A stretch of 38,442 nucleotides of DNA, taken from positions 1 through 38,442 of the forward strand of contig JAGWNX010000029.1 of NCBI GenBank assembly GCA_028872955.1, given 5' to 3'. The translations under genes were made by a program, and so were the position numbers. The notes under the pieces were generated by a model that did not search any database, was not told the DNA's origin, and was given only the letters and a program-made list of their open reading frames with translations. Shown here in pieces: positions 25,289 through 33,128 of this stretch. This stretch comes from Acidobacteriota bacterium. Lineage in GTDB: Bacteria; Acidobacteriota; Terriglobia; Terriglobales; Acidobacteriaceae. Numbering within the stretch: the stretch's first letter is position 1; each line of letters begins with the position of its first letter.

Positions 25289-26470
25289 ATGAACGATTTG
25301 AATACCAACGCCTCGCGTCCGCGCGTGCTCTCGGGCATGCGTCCCACCGGCCGACTGCACCTGGGCAACTACATGGGCGCCCTGCACAACTGGGTGCAGC
25401 TGCAGCACCAGTACGAGTGCTACTTCTTCATTGCGGACTACCACGCGCTCACCACCGACTACGCTGACACCTCAGCGCTACGCAACAACATCCGCGAGGT
25501 CGCGCTGGACTTTCTGGCCGCAGGCCTGGACCCTGAGCGCTGCACGCTCTTCATCCAGAGTGACGTGCCGGCGCACTTTGAGCTGCACACGCTGCTCAGC
25601 ATGATTACTCCCGTCAGCTGGCTGGAGCGCGTGCCCACCTACAAAGATCAGCAGGAGCAACTGAAGGAGAAGGACCTGGCCACCTACGGCTTTCTCGGCT
25701 ACCCGCTGCTACAGTCTGCCGACATTCTGCTCTATCAGCCGAAGTATGTGCCCGTCGGCAAAGATCAGGAGGCGCACGTCGAGATCACCCGCGAGGTGGC
25801 TCGCCGCTTCAACTCGCTCTACCCCGGCGCCATCCACTTTGGCCCGGAGGCCGCCCCCTGGGAGTTGGAGGCCGTGAAGACCAAGGCCCGCAAGATCGCC
25901 GGCGACCCTGCCCGGCAGAACTTCTCCACCCACGAACTGGTGCAGGCCGCGCACCAGACCAAGCTCAAGTCGCAGTGGTTTGTTGACACCGTGCTGCCGG
26001 AGCCGGATGTGCTGCTGACCCCCTCCCCCAAACTGCCGGGCACCGACGGGCGCAAGATGTCCAAGAGCTACCAGAACACGATTCTGCTCTCGGATCCGGA
26101 GCCCGAGGTTCGCGCCAAGCTGAAGACGATGGTGACGGATCCTGAACGGGTGCGCCGCACCGACGCGGGCAACCCGGACGTCTGCCCGGTGTTCGATCTG
26201 CACCGGGTCTTCTCGCCAGAGGCGGTGCAGCAGCAGGCGCGAGTCGGCTGCACGACGGCAGGCATCGGCTGCATCGAGTGCAAGGGCTGGCTGGCGGACC
26301 ACGTCGTCGCCGAGTTGGCACCGATCCAGCAGAGGCGCCAGCACTTTGCCAACAACCTGGTGGAGGTGGAGGCGATCTTTTCCGCCGGTGCGCGCCGCGC
26401 TGCGCAGCGTGCCGCACAAACCATGCAGCAGGTCCGCGAGGTCGTTGGCCTGCGCCCAGGCAGCCTATGA
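25289..26470 (+). CDS. trpS: tryptophanyl-tRNA synthetase
   Basis: Class I synthetase charging tRNA-Trp. From ATG 25289 the protein is 393 aa, with SGMRPTGRLHLGNYMGAL (HIGH-like), YPLLQSADILLYQ, VPVGKDQEAHVEITREVARRF and KMSKS at 256-260. The C-terminal domain contains an unusual CTTAGIGCIECKGWLADHV block that fits the anticodon-binding part of long bacterial TrpRS. GTG 25274 would add five residues. AGGA lies very close to ATG 25289, so the start is uncertain by a few codons. The stop codon overlaps the scpA start (ATGA). Confidence 0.95.
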   Translation: MNDLNTNASRPRVLSGMRPTGRLHLGNYMGALHNWVQLQHQYECYFFIADYHALTTDYADTSALRNNIREVALDFLAAGLDPERCTLFIQSDVPAHFELHTLLSMITPVSWLERVPTYKDQQEQLKEKDLATYGFLGYPLLQSADILLYQPKYVPVGKDQEAHVEITREVARRFNSLYPGAIHFGPEAAPWELEAVKTKARKIAGDPARQNFSTHELVQAAHQTKLKSQWFVDTVLPEPDVLLTPSPKLPGTDGRKMSKSYQNTILLSDPEPEVRAKLKTMVTDPERVRRTDAGNPDVCPVFDLHRVFSPEAVQQQARVGCTTAGIGCIECKGWLADHVVAELAPIQQRRQHFANNLVEVEAIFSAGARRAAQRAAQTMQQVREVVGLRPGSL

Positions 26471-27396
26471 CCAACGAGCACGAACTGCCACCGCAACCCG
26501 CGCAAGCTGAGGTCTCTGCCGAGCCCTTTGCTCTGGAGCCGAAGCCTGTGCCCCCTGCGCCCGAGGCGAAGCGCCCCTCGCCCGAAAAGCAGGAGGCGTC
26601 GCAGTCGCCGTTCTCCGTCACCGTGGGCCAGGTCTACGATGGCCCGCTCGATCTGCTGCTCGACCTGATCCGCAAGCAGAACATCGACATCTACGACATT
26701 CCCATCGCGCGCATCACCAGTCAGTTCCTGGAGTACACGCATCACCTGAAGCAGAATGATGTGGACTCAGCCGGCGAGTTCATCTACATGGCCTCGCTGC
26801 TCATCCACATCAAGAGCAAGATGCTGCTGCCGCGCGACCCCTCCGACGTGACCGGGACCGACGCGGAAGATCCGCGACGCGAACTGGTGGAGCGTTTGCT
26901 GGAGCATGAGCGCTTCAAGGCCGCAGCGCAGATGCTGCTGCAGAAGCAACAGATTGAAGAAGCCACCTGGACCAACCCGGGCATGCGCTACTTCCGCGCG
27001 GAGACCCAGGCCGCAGGCACAGACGCCGGGTTGGAGCAGGAGATTGCCGCCGATACCGTAGACCTGGTGCGCGTCTTTCGCCAGGTGCTGGACAGGCTGC
27101 GGGCACGGCCCGTGCTGAACGTGGACGAAGAGTCTGTCACCGTGGCGCAGATGATCGACTACGTCAAGCGCAGACTGCTGCTGGAGGACAAGCCTGTCAG
27201 CCTGCGACGCCTGCTGCATAACACCCACACTGAGCGCGCTCTGATCTGCATGTTTCTCGCCCTGCTGGAGCTGGTTCGCCTGCAGGCCGTGCTGCTGCAT
27301 CAGCCCGCCACGCTTGGCGACATCCTCATCAAGAAGACCAACGCCTTCGAGAATGTCTTTACGGAGCAGCAGAGCACGCGCGACGACTGGCGCTAG
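26467..27396 (+). CDS. scpA: segregation and condensation protein A (kleisin)
   Basis: Kleisin subunit that, with ScpB and SMC, condenses and segregates the chromosome. The 309-aa protein opens with a Pro/Glu/Ala-rich disordered extension (about 1-57), then shows the N-terminal SMC-neck-binding block VYDGPLDLLLDLIRKQNIDIYDIPIARITSQFLEY and FIYMASLLIHIKSKMLLPR. The C-terminal winged-helix-like part contains ALICMFLALLELVRLQ. ATG 26467 overlaps the trpS stop. Unlike the usual arrangement, scpB does not follow; two minus-strand genes lie between. Confidence 0.96.
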   Translation: MTNEHELPPQPAQAEVSAEPFALEPKPVPPAPEAKRPSPEKQEASQSPFSVTVGQVYDGPLDLLLDLIRKQNIDIYDIPIARITSQFLEYTHHLKQNDVDSAGEFIYMASLLIHIKSKMLLPRDPSDVTGTDAEDPRRELVERLLEHERFKAAAQMLLQKQQIEEATWTNPGMRYFRAETQAAGTDAGLEQEIAADTVDLVRVFRQVLDRLRARPVLNVDEESVTVAQMIDYVKRRLLLEDKPVSLRRLLHNTHTERALICMFLALLELVRLQAVLLHQPATLGDILIKKTNAFENVFTEQQSTRDDWR

Positions 27397-27420
27397 CGCA
27401 ATTTGTATCTGCAGAATGCA

Positions 27421-27463
27421 CAATGGCCACCCGTTCGGACTGCACGGGTGGCCATTGGTTTCT
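27421..27463 (+). terminator. intrinsic terminator after scpA
   Basis: A perfect 14-bp stem (arms CAATGGCCACCCGT at 27421-27434 and ACGGGTGGCCATTG at 27444-27457) with a 9-base loop is followed by a T-rich tail (GTTTCTCTTC). It lies between the convergent scpA and PEP-CTERM genes and may serve both, although the T-rich side favours the plus strand. Confidence 0.88.
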
Positions 27464-27501
27464 CTTCTGGTTACAAATGAGGACGCAGACTCACGGCAGC
27501 C

Positions 27502-28560
27502 TTACGCGCGCGGGCGAAAGCCTTTGCGGAACAGCGCTGCCATGCTGAGCATGCCGGTGCCCAGCAGCACCAGCGAGCTTGGCTCCGGTGTCACGGTGAT
27601 GCTGGTCGAGCCGCCGGGCAGGTTGCCGTCAAACTCGATGTTGTGCACTTCACCAGTCTGACCGATCTGGGCAGCGATAAAGTTGCCGTCCATCTGACCA
27701 TTGCCGGTCAGCACGGCGAACGGTGCCAGCAGCGAGGCCGAGAACTGCGCATTGATGGCGACATTGGTCGCACTGGCAAAGTTGAACAGGATGTCCTGCG
27801 TGTTGGTGCTGTCGCCCGCATACTGCACGCCGTTGTAGTAGATCCCGGTGCCCAGTGTCAGGTTGCTGCCCAGCACGTTGATGAGGACGGTAGAACCTGT
27901 CGGAGCCTCAATGTCGATGGGGTGATTGGTGTCGGCAAACTGCGCCGCCGTAATGGTGAAGACGTTGAGCGTCGCGCTGTTACCCTGCAGCACCAGCCAG
28001 GAGGGGTTGCCGCCCGATGGCGTGGGTGCTCCGGTAACGCCGTTCGAGGTAAGGCCCGACAGCAGTACACTCTCCGCGTCCAGCGTGGAGCGCAGCGTGG
28101 AGAAGTTGATGCCCGAGGAGCCGGTGGTCACCAGCGAGCCGCCGTTGTTGAAGTTGATGTTGGCGCTGGAGCCCGGCGCGAAGACGTTGCCGCCGCCGTT
28201 GATGTTGAAGCTCTGCCCGGCGGGCAGGCCGTTAGGCGAGACCAGTGCGTAAGTCGCCTGCGAGGCAAATGGATCCGTCACCAGCGCGCTGCCAAGGGTG
28301 GTGCCCAGCAGCACCTGGTCGGCCGCGGCAACGCGACCGCCGATGTCGGCGTTGGTAGCGATGGTTCCGGCAAGCACCGTGTTGCCGTTCGAGTCCACGG
28401 TGCCGAGTGCGACGAGGTTATAGGCGCTAGCCGCACCAAAGGGCACAGCGTCTGCTTTGCTGACTGCGGGCAGCAGGCAAAGCGCGCTCATCAAAATCAA
28501 GGTGTTCTTTAGCTTCATACCAGGAGACGCTGTCAATCGAGCTGCAATTCGTAGCGCCAT
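27502..28560 (-). CDS. choice-of-anchor A domain protein with PEP-CTERM sorting signal
   Basis: Secreted protein, 352 aa from ATG 28560 (an inner ATG at 28518 would give 338 aa). A signal peptide (LKNTLILMSALCLLPAVSKADA) is followed by a beta-rich choice-of-anchor A domain (YNLVALGTVDSNGNTVLAGTIATNADIGGRV, SINFSTLRSTLDAES). The C-terminus is a PEP-CTERM signal: PEP at 325-327, a hydrophobic helix, then Arg-rich FRKGFRPRA. Such proteins are sorted by exosortase, which is not in this window. GAGGAGG precedes ATG 28560 very closely, whereas ATG 28518 has no ribosome-binding site, so the longer form was kept. It lies downstream of the xylanase gene on the same strand, 202 bases apart; the gap holds no gene. 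Confidence 0.9.
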   Translation of the reverse strand: MALRIAARLTASPGMKLKNTLILMSALCLLPAVSKADAVPFGAASAYNLVALGTVDSNGNTVLAGTIATNADIGGRVAAADQVLLGTTLGSALVTDPFASQATYALVSPNGLPAGQSFNINGGGNVFAPGSSANINFNNGGSLVTTGSSGINFSTLRSTLDAESVLLSGLTSNGVTGAPTPSGGNPSWLVLQGNSATLNVFTITAAQFADTNHPIDIEAPTGSTVLINVLGSNLTLGTGIYYNGVQYAGDSTNTQDILFNFASATNVAINAQFSASLLAPFAVLTGNGQMDGNFIAAQIGQTGEVHNIEFDGNLPGGSTSITVTPEPSSLVLLGTGMLSMAALFRKGFRPRA

Positions 28561-28762
28561 TCCTCCTCGTCTTTCGTGCTTTTCTTAAGCCCCTCTCATC
28601 TCACCCCACCGGAGTCGCGAAGCAAAGTGCCTGACTCGATTCCTGCAAGCCTCGACTATGCAATACTTTGCAGTCTGCTCCAGCTGCGGCAAGGCAGCGA
28701 GCAGCATCGAGGCACGCGTCATGAGCGCGCTCTGAGTGAGAGCTGCAGTTGTCTTGTGCTGC

Positions 28763-29923
28763 TTAGCGCTTGCTTGCCTGCCACAGGCTTTGGCGCATCG
28801 CGTAGAAGGCAGGCTTAGGCGCGTCGGCGTCATCTAAGAGCAGCGGGCGCTGCTTGCGCGTGGGGTGCTTCTCGCGGAACCTGGTGCCGCGGTTCAGCCA
28901 GGTATGCGCATCGCTCACGCCCCAGGTCAGCACAGCGTGCGTCGCTTTGGACTGCAGCATGGCATCCAGGTAGGTGCTGTACACGCTTGCGACCGCTGCA
29001 TCGCGGACTGCGATGTTGTCGCTCTCGAGCGAGTCGTCCTTTACATCCATTTCCGTTACAAATAGCTTCAGCCCCAGCTCCTGGGCGCCCTGCGTCAGCT
29101 CGGCAGCGCCTTTGGCATAGCTCGCCGGGGAGCCTGCACGCAGGTGTGACTGCACGCCCAGCGCATGTACCGGCACGCCGGCAGCCTTCAGCCGCTTCAG
29201 CAGTGCCAGGGTGGCGGCGCGCTTGCGGCTCTCGCTGTCGCTGTCTGACTCGATGCCGTATTCGTTGTACGTCAGCAGCGCCTTCGGATCGGTCTCGTGT
29301 GCGGTGCGGAAGGCCAGCGCCAGGTACTGCTCGCCCAGCGTCTGGAACCAGGGCGAAGCGGTGCGCAGTCCATCGGGTCGCCCGTCCTCCAGCCAGATCG
29401 CCTCGTTCACGACGTCCCAGCTATGCACCTTGCCGCGGTAGCGCCCGCCCACGGTGCGGATGTGGTTTGTCAGGATGCTGGCTGCGTTCTCGCGGGTCAG
29501 GGTTGCGTCCAGCCAGGCGGGCTTGGCCTCGTGCCACACAAAGTTGTGTCCGCGGATCTTCATGTGGTTCTCTTCTGCAAAGCGCACCAGCGCATCAGCA
29601 TCGTCAAAGAAGTACGTGCCGGGCTGGGGCTGTGTGGGGCCGAACTTCATGCAGTTCTCGCCCACCACGCAGTTGAACTGCTCGCGCAGGGCTGCCTGGT
29701 AGGCGGCGTCCTGGCGCATCAGCGTCGTGTCTACCGCGCAGCCCAGCAGCAGGCCCCTTGCGGCTGCTACGGCCTTCAGCGCGCCCTTGCCGGTTGTCTC
29801 TGTCGCCACAGGTTCGCCACGCTTGCCGCTGGCGGCCACGGCATGGGCACCGGGCAGTGCAGTGCTGGCCAGGGTGCCCAGGCCAAGTTGGATTCCACGC
29901 TGGATCAGAGTTCTTCGGTTCAT
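28763..29923 (-). CDS. GH10 endo-1,4-beta-xylanase with Tat signal
   Basis: 386-aa glycoside hydrolase family 10 enzyme that cleaves the beta-1,4-xylan backbone. The N-terminus MNRRTLIQRGIQLGLG has the twin-arginine pattern, so export folded through Tat is likely. Family motifs: NFVWHEAKPAWL, the acid/base Glu174 in HSWDVVNEAIW, and the nucleophile Glu291 in LFVTEMDVKD. It ends with a normal barrel C-terminus and has no binding module. ATG 29923 has GGAGGAAG about 10 bases upstream. It diverges from scpB with 75 bases between the start codons. Together with the PEP-CTERM gene it interrupts the scpA-scpB locus. Confidence 0.95.
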   Translation of the reverse strand: MNRRTLIQRGIQLGLGTLASTALPGAHAVAASGKRGEPVATETTGKGALKAVAAARGLLLGCAVDTTLMRQDAAYQAALREQFNCVVGENCMKFGPTQPQPGTYFFDDADALVRFAEENHMKIRGHNFVWHEAKPAWLDATLTRENAASILTNHIRTVGGRYRGKVHSWDVVNEAIWLEDGRPDGLRTASPWFQTLGEQYLALAFRTAHETDPKALLTYNEYGIESDSDSESRKRAATLALLKRLKAAGVPVHALGVQSHLRAGSPASYAKGAAELTQGAQELGLKLFVTEMDVKDDSLESDNIAVRDAAVASVYSTYLDAMLQSKATHAVLTWGVSDAHTWLNRGTRFREKHPTRKQRPLLLDDADAPKPAFYAMRQSLWQASKR

Positions 29924-29947
29924 GGCGCGCAACTTCCTCCACTTCTC

Positions 29948-29965
29948 CCCGCAATCCTATGCGGG
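29948..29965. repeat. 6-bp inverted repeat in the xylanase/scpB divergent region
   Basis: CCCGCA and TGCGGG flank a 6-base spacer in the 75 bases between the divergent xylanase and scpB starts. It could be an operator for either gene or a minor hairpin. Nothing else stands out there except a TATGCT hexamer (29970-29975) without a matching -35. Confidence 0.4.
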
Positions 29966-29998
29966 TTGGTATGCTTAGGGGTACGCCTTTTTGTTTGC

Positions 29999-30934
29999 AT
30001 GAGCCTTAAAGCCAAGATCGAAGCCGTTATCTACGCCGCAGAAGAGCCCGTCACCCTCGCCCAGCTGGTGGGTCTGCTGGGCCAGCAGGCGCAGGCCGAA
30101 CTGGACCAGTTGGCCGCCGCCCAGCAGGTGTTGTTGCCGACAGAGCCCACGGCCGAGGCGGCAGAAGTTGCCACCTCCGCCGAAGCACCCCCAGCCGAAG
30201 CACCCTGCGCGGAGGCAGCCTCAGCCGAAGCACCGGCGGCCGACCAGGACGCTGCTGCCTCCCCGGCTGAGACCGACGCCGCAGCCGCCGAGGCCCGGCA
30301 GGAGAGGGAGCGCGCCCGCAGGTTGCGCGACCACTTCCGCACCTTGCTGGAGGAGCTGATGCGGGAGTATGCCATCGGCGATCGCGGGCTGGAGATTCGC
30401 GAGGTTGCTGGCGGCTATCGCTTTGCCACCAAGCCGGAGTATCACGATGCCGTGCGCGGCTTCGTCAAGTCGCTGAAGCCACCGCTCAAGCTCTCGCTGC
30501 AGGCACTGGAGACGCTGGCCGTGGTTGCCTACAAACAGCCGGTCACAGCGCCGGAGGTCTCTGAGATTCGCGGCGTGGACTCGGCCGGTGTGCTGGGCTC
30601 GCTCATCGCGCGCAAGCTGGTGACGACGGCGGGCCGCAAGCAGGTGATCGGCAGGCCAATCCTGTACAAGACCACCAAGGACTTCCTGCTGCGCTTCGGG
30701 CTCAAGGATATCTCGGAGCTGCCGAGCATCGAGGAGTTCGAGAAGATGGCCAGCGAACTGGCAGACAACGAGCTGGTGCCGGAGGAGGCCGCCGCAGAGC
30801 AGCCCACGCACCACGAGCCGCAGGCCGATGGCAGCCCGGACCCCACCGAGGATCCCATGGACACCGTGGTGGAGGATGCGTTGGAGCAGAATCCGGTGAA
30901 AGAGGATGCCGGCGAAGAACCTATCGCCGACTGA
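29999..30934 (+). CDS. scpB: segregation and condensation protein B with Ala/Pro/Glu-rich insert
   Basis: Two-winged-helix partner of ScpA in the SMC complex. From ATG 29999 the protein is 311 aa, against a usual 190-200. The N-terminal winged helix begins normally (LKAKIEAVIYAAEEPVTLAQLVGLLG) and resumes at GLEIREVAGGYRFATKPEYHDAV. Between them is an Ala/Pro/Glu-rich insert of about 65 residues (about 45-110), coded in part by a 15-bp tandem repeat. The second winged helix has ALETLAVVAYKQPVTAPEVSEIRGVDSAGVL and GRPILYKTTKDFLLRFGLKDISELP. An acidic tail follows. No ribosome-binding site lies close to the ATG (AGGGG is about 20 bases upstream). Confidence 0.95.
   Translation: MSLKAKIEAVIYAAEEPVTLAQLVGLLGQQAQAELDQLAAAQQVLLPTEPTAEAAEVATSAEAPPAEAPCAEAASAEAPAADQDAAASPAETDAAAAEARQERERARRLRDHFRTLLEELMREYAIGDRGLEIREVAGGYRFATKPEYHDAVRGFVKSLKPPLKLSLQALETLAVVAYKQPVTAPEVSEIRGVDSAGVLGSLIARKLVTTAGRKQVIGRPILYKTTKDFLLRFGLKDISELPSIEEFEKMASELADNELVPEEAAAEQPTHHEPQADGSPDPTEDPMDTVVEDALEQNPVKEDAGEEPIAD
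30176..30235 (+). repeat. 15-bp tandem repeat, four units, inside scpB
   Basis: Four units of pattern (TCC/CCA/TGC/TCA)GCCGAAGCACCC code for SAEAP, PAEAP, CAEAA and SAEAP (residues about 60-79). The third unit has diverged most. The in-frame length makes copy-number change tolerable, and it explains part of the ScpB insert. Confidence 0.9.
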
Positions 30935-31013
30935 GGTACACCCCGGTACGTGACCACACCGTGCCCGAACCCGACCGCGACGAGCTGTTCCGCAGTCAGA
31001 AAGACGAGCCATC

Positions 31014-31964
31014 ATGACCACCAAGCCCGACCCCAGGAGCAACCCTAAGCCCAGCCCCGCCGCAGATCCGCAGCCCACCGGCGACCGTCTGCAGAAGATT
31101 CTTGCCCAGGCCGGTATCGCCTCGCGCCGCAAGGCGGAGGAGCTGATCCTCGAAGGCCGGGTGCAGGTGAATGGCACCACGATCACCACGCTGGGTACCC
31201 GCCACGACGCCGCCCGCGACCACATCCGGGTCGATGGCAAGCTGCTGCACGGGCCGGAGCCGCATCGCTACTTCATGCTCAACAAGCCGCGCGGCTATGT
31301 CACCACCCTGGACGATCCGCAGAACCGCCCTACCGTGGCCAAACTGCTGGCTGAGGCGACGCAGAAGAAGGTGACCGGTGTGCACGGCAAGCTGCCCCGG
31401 CTCTACCCTGTAGGCCGATTGGACTATCTCTCCGAAGGTTTGCTGCTGATGACCAACGATGGAGAGCTGGCCAACTCGCTCTCCAAGGCTGCCGCCGGGG
31501 TGGAGAAGACCTACCTGGTGAAGGTCAGCGGGGTGCCCCCGGCCTCTGGCCTGGAGCAGATCCGCAACGGCATCATGATCGATCGCGGCCGGCTGAACGA
31601 GGTACGCTCTGGGCGTCGCGACCGCGTGATTACCGCGCCAGCCAAGGTGGAGCTGGTGCGTGGCGGCGATAACCCATGGTACGAGGTGACGCTGATCGAG
31701 GGCCGCAACCGCCAGCTGCGCAAGATGTTTGAGGAGATTGGCCACCACGTGGAGAAGATTCGCCGCATTGGCTACGGCGCGTTGCGGCTGGACGTGCCGC
31801 CGGGCGAGTTTCGCGAGCTGACGACGGGTGAGGTGACGGCGCTGGGCCGCGCTGCGCAGGGCAAGAAGGTGGTGCCAAAGGCCAAGCTTCCGGAGTTTGC
31901 CCAGCTCAAATCGCCGGCCAAAAAGAAGCCTTCGCTGCCCCGGCGGCCACGGTCGCCGCGCTAG
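31014..31964 (+). CDS. rluB: 23S rRNA pseudouridine synthase, RluB/RsuA family
   Basis: 316-aa pseudouridine synthase. An S4 RNA-binding domain (about 24-72, DRLQKILAQAGIASRRKAEELILEGRVQVNG) precedes the catalytic domain, with LNKPRGYVTT, the active Asp137 in YPVGRLDYLSEGLLLMTNDG and LIEGRNRQLRKMFEEIGHHV. The N-terminal 23 residues and the C-terminal Lys/Arg/Pro tail are extra RNA-binding-like extensions. By family it most likely modifies U2605 of 23S rRNA (E. coli numbering); RluF/RsuA-type alternatives cannot be excluded. It follows scpB by 79 bases, the common bacterial scpA-scpB-rluB order. Confidence 0.93.
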   Translation: MTTKPDPRSNPKPSPAADPQPTGDRLQKILAQAGIASRRKAEELILEGRVQVNGTTITTLGTRHDAARDHIRVDGKLLHGPEPHRYFMLNKPRGYVTTLDDPQNRPTVAKLLAEATQKKVTGVHGKLPRLYPVGRLDYLSEGLLLMTNDGELANSLSKAAAGVEKTYLVKVSGVPPASGLEQIRNGIMIDRGRLNEVRSGRRDRVITAPAKVELVRGGDNPWYEVTLIEGRNRQLRKMFEEIGHHVEKIRRIGYGALRLDVPPGEFRELTTGEVTALGRAAQGKKVVPKAKLPEFAQLKSPAKKKPSLPRRPRSPR

Positions 31965-32092
31965 GCCTGCCGCGCCAGACGGGTAACGGCCAAGCATGTT
32001 GTAGTTGCAACAAACAAAAGCAGTTGAGCGCTCTCTGCTGCGCCCGTCGTCACTCCGCCGCTTCCCGCCTACAACTTCCGGGGTGCGGCCCC

Positions 32093-32122
32093 TTGACACC
32101 CCTGAAACCAAGGTCCAAAAAT
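32093..32122 (+). promoter_or_regulatory. candidate promoter for msrA
   Basis: TTGACA (32093-32098) is a perfect -35 hexamer; AAAAAT (32117-32122) 18 bases later is a four-of-six -10. It lies 76 bases before the msrA start in a gene-free 233-base gap after rluB. The -35 is good and the -10 only moderate. Confidence 0.45.
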
Positions 32123-32197
32123 ACTCCGGCAATTCATATTGCGCCGATGACACTTTCTTCTGCGGCGCATCCAATGAAGTGCATAAGGAGCAACATC

Positions 32198-32674
32198 GTG
32201 GCATTGGAAAAGGCGATCTTCGGAGCAGGTTGTTTTTGGGGCGTCGAGGCCCGGTTCAACGAACTGATCGGAGTTTTAGATACCCAGGTTGGGTACGCCG
32301 GCGGCAGCCTGGAGCACCCCACCTACAAAGAGGTGTGTACGGACCGCACCGGCCATGCCGAGGTGGTGGAGGTGACCTATGACAACAGCCGCCTCTCGTA
32401 TGAGACGCTGCTGGACACCTTCTTTGCCATGCACGATCCCACCCAGGTCAATCGGCAGGGCCCTGACTGGGGCACGCAGTACCGCACCGTCATCTTTACG
32501 ACGACGGACGCGCAGTTCACCCAGGCCCGCGCCAAGATTGCGGAGTTGAACGCCTCCGGCACCTACCGGCTTCCGATTGCCACCCAGGTACAGCCTGCGC
32601 CAACCTTCTGGCGTGCCGAGGAGTATCACCAGCGCTATCTGGAGAAGCGCGGCATGGTGAGCTGCCATATCTAA
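32198..32674 (+). CDS. msrA: peptide-methionine (S)-S-oxide reductase
   Basis: Repairs oxidised methionine in proteins. The 158-aa protein starts at GTG 32198, with AAGGAG 7 bases upstream; a longer in-frame reading from 32024 is not supported. It carries GAGCFWG (catalytic Cys11), RFNELIGVLDTQVGYAGG, YKEVCTDRTGHAEVVEV and the C-terminal Cys156 (MVSCHI) that can resolve the disulfide. No MsrB fusion is present. A strong terminator follows about 50 bases after the stop, so the gene is probably monocistronic. Confidence 0.95.
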   Translation: MALEKAIFGAGCFWGVEARFNELIGVLDTQVGYAGGSLEHPTYKEVCTDRTGHAEVVEVTYDNSRLSYETLLDTFFAMHDPTQVNRQGPDWGTQYRTVIFTTTDAQFTQARAKIAELNASGTYRLPIATQVQPAPTFWRAEEYHQRYLEKRGMVSCHI

Positions 32675-32726
32675 GCGGCAGGACGATGGCAGGGAAGCCG
32701 CCTTCCACCGCCCCATCCGCCACCAG

Positions 32727-32750
32727 GGCACCGGTCTCCGGTGCCTTTTT
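32727..32750 (+). terminator. intrinsic terminator after msrA
   Basis: GGCACCGG and CCGGTGCC form a perfect 8-bp stem with a TCT loop, followed directly by five T residues. It lies 52 bases after the msrA stop. Confidence 0.92.
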
Positions 32751-33128
32751 CCATGCGCGCGCACCACGACGGGCAACCTTTGGGGAGCCGCGCAGCGCTA
32801 CCGGCAGGCAACGGCTGCTTGACGACTGTGCTACTCTAAAGGAGCGTGGGCTGAACAAGACTACGCAGGTACCGCAGGCAAGGGCTCACCGGCAGCACAT
32901 GGAGCCTGGCCAGAGACTGCGGCTCACCTTATATCCACCGCCTACCTTCCCTGTTTGAAGTCGCGCTGGTTGCTCTGGCTGGATGGCACGTCAACGGACG
33001 AGCCTCGCCGCGCAGCAGCAGCGCTTCGGTCTCCGACAGCAATGCTGAATAAAACTTAGTGTCTTGTTGGTGCGAAGGCACCCCTGCATGCATACGTCGC
33101 TGGATCAACACCCAAAGGAATCGACCTC
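32751..33128. other. 378-base gene-free stretch before the RNA helicase
   Basis: No convincing gene. It holds a TTGACG hexamer (32819-32824) with no properly spaced -10, a TACTCT (32832-32837), a small hairpin GGTGC-GAAG-GCACC (33069-33082) and, just before the helicase start, AAAGGA (33114-33119). A long 5' leader for the helicase is plausible, as is common for cold-regulated DEAD-box genes, but nothing here proves it. Confidence 0.5.

Noticed and set aside
28621-28645. A possible sigma-54 promoter (GCAA...GTGCC) upstream of the PEP-CTERM gene
   Set aside because: The spacing between the two elements is wrong for a -24/-12 promoter on the minus strand.
32024-32197. A longer N-terminus for MsrA starting at 32024 or 32174
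   Set aside because: The extra residues are unlike MsrA, and the GTG at 32198 has AAGGAG at good spacing.
32686-32958. A 90-aa open frame between msrA and the helicase
   Set aside because: It overlaps the msrA terminator, has no ribosome-binding site and no recognisable domain.
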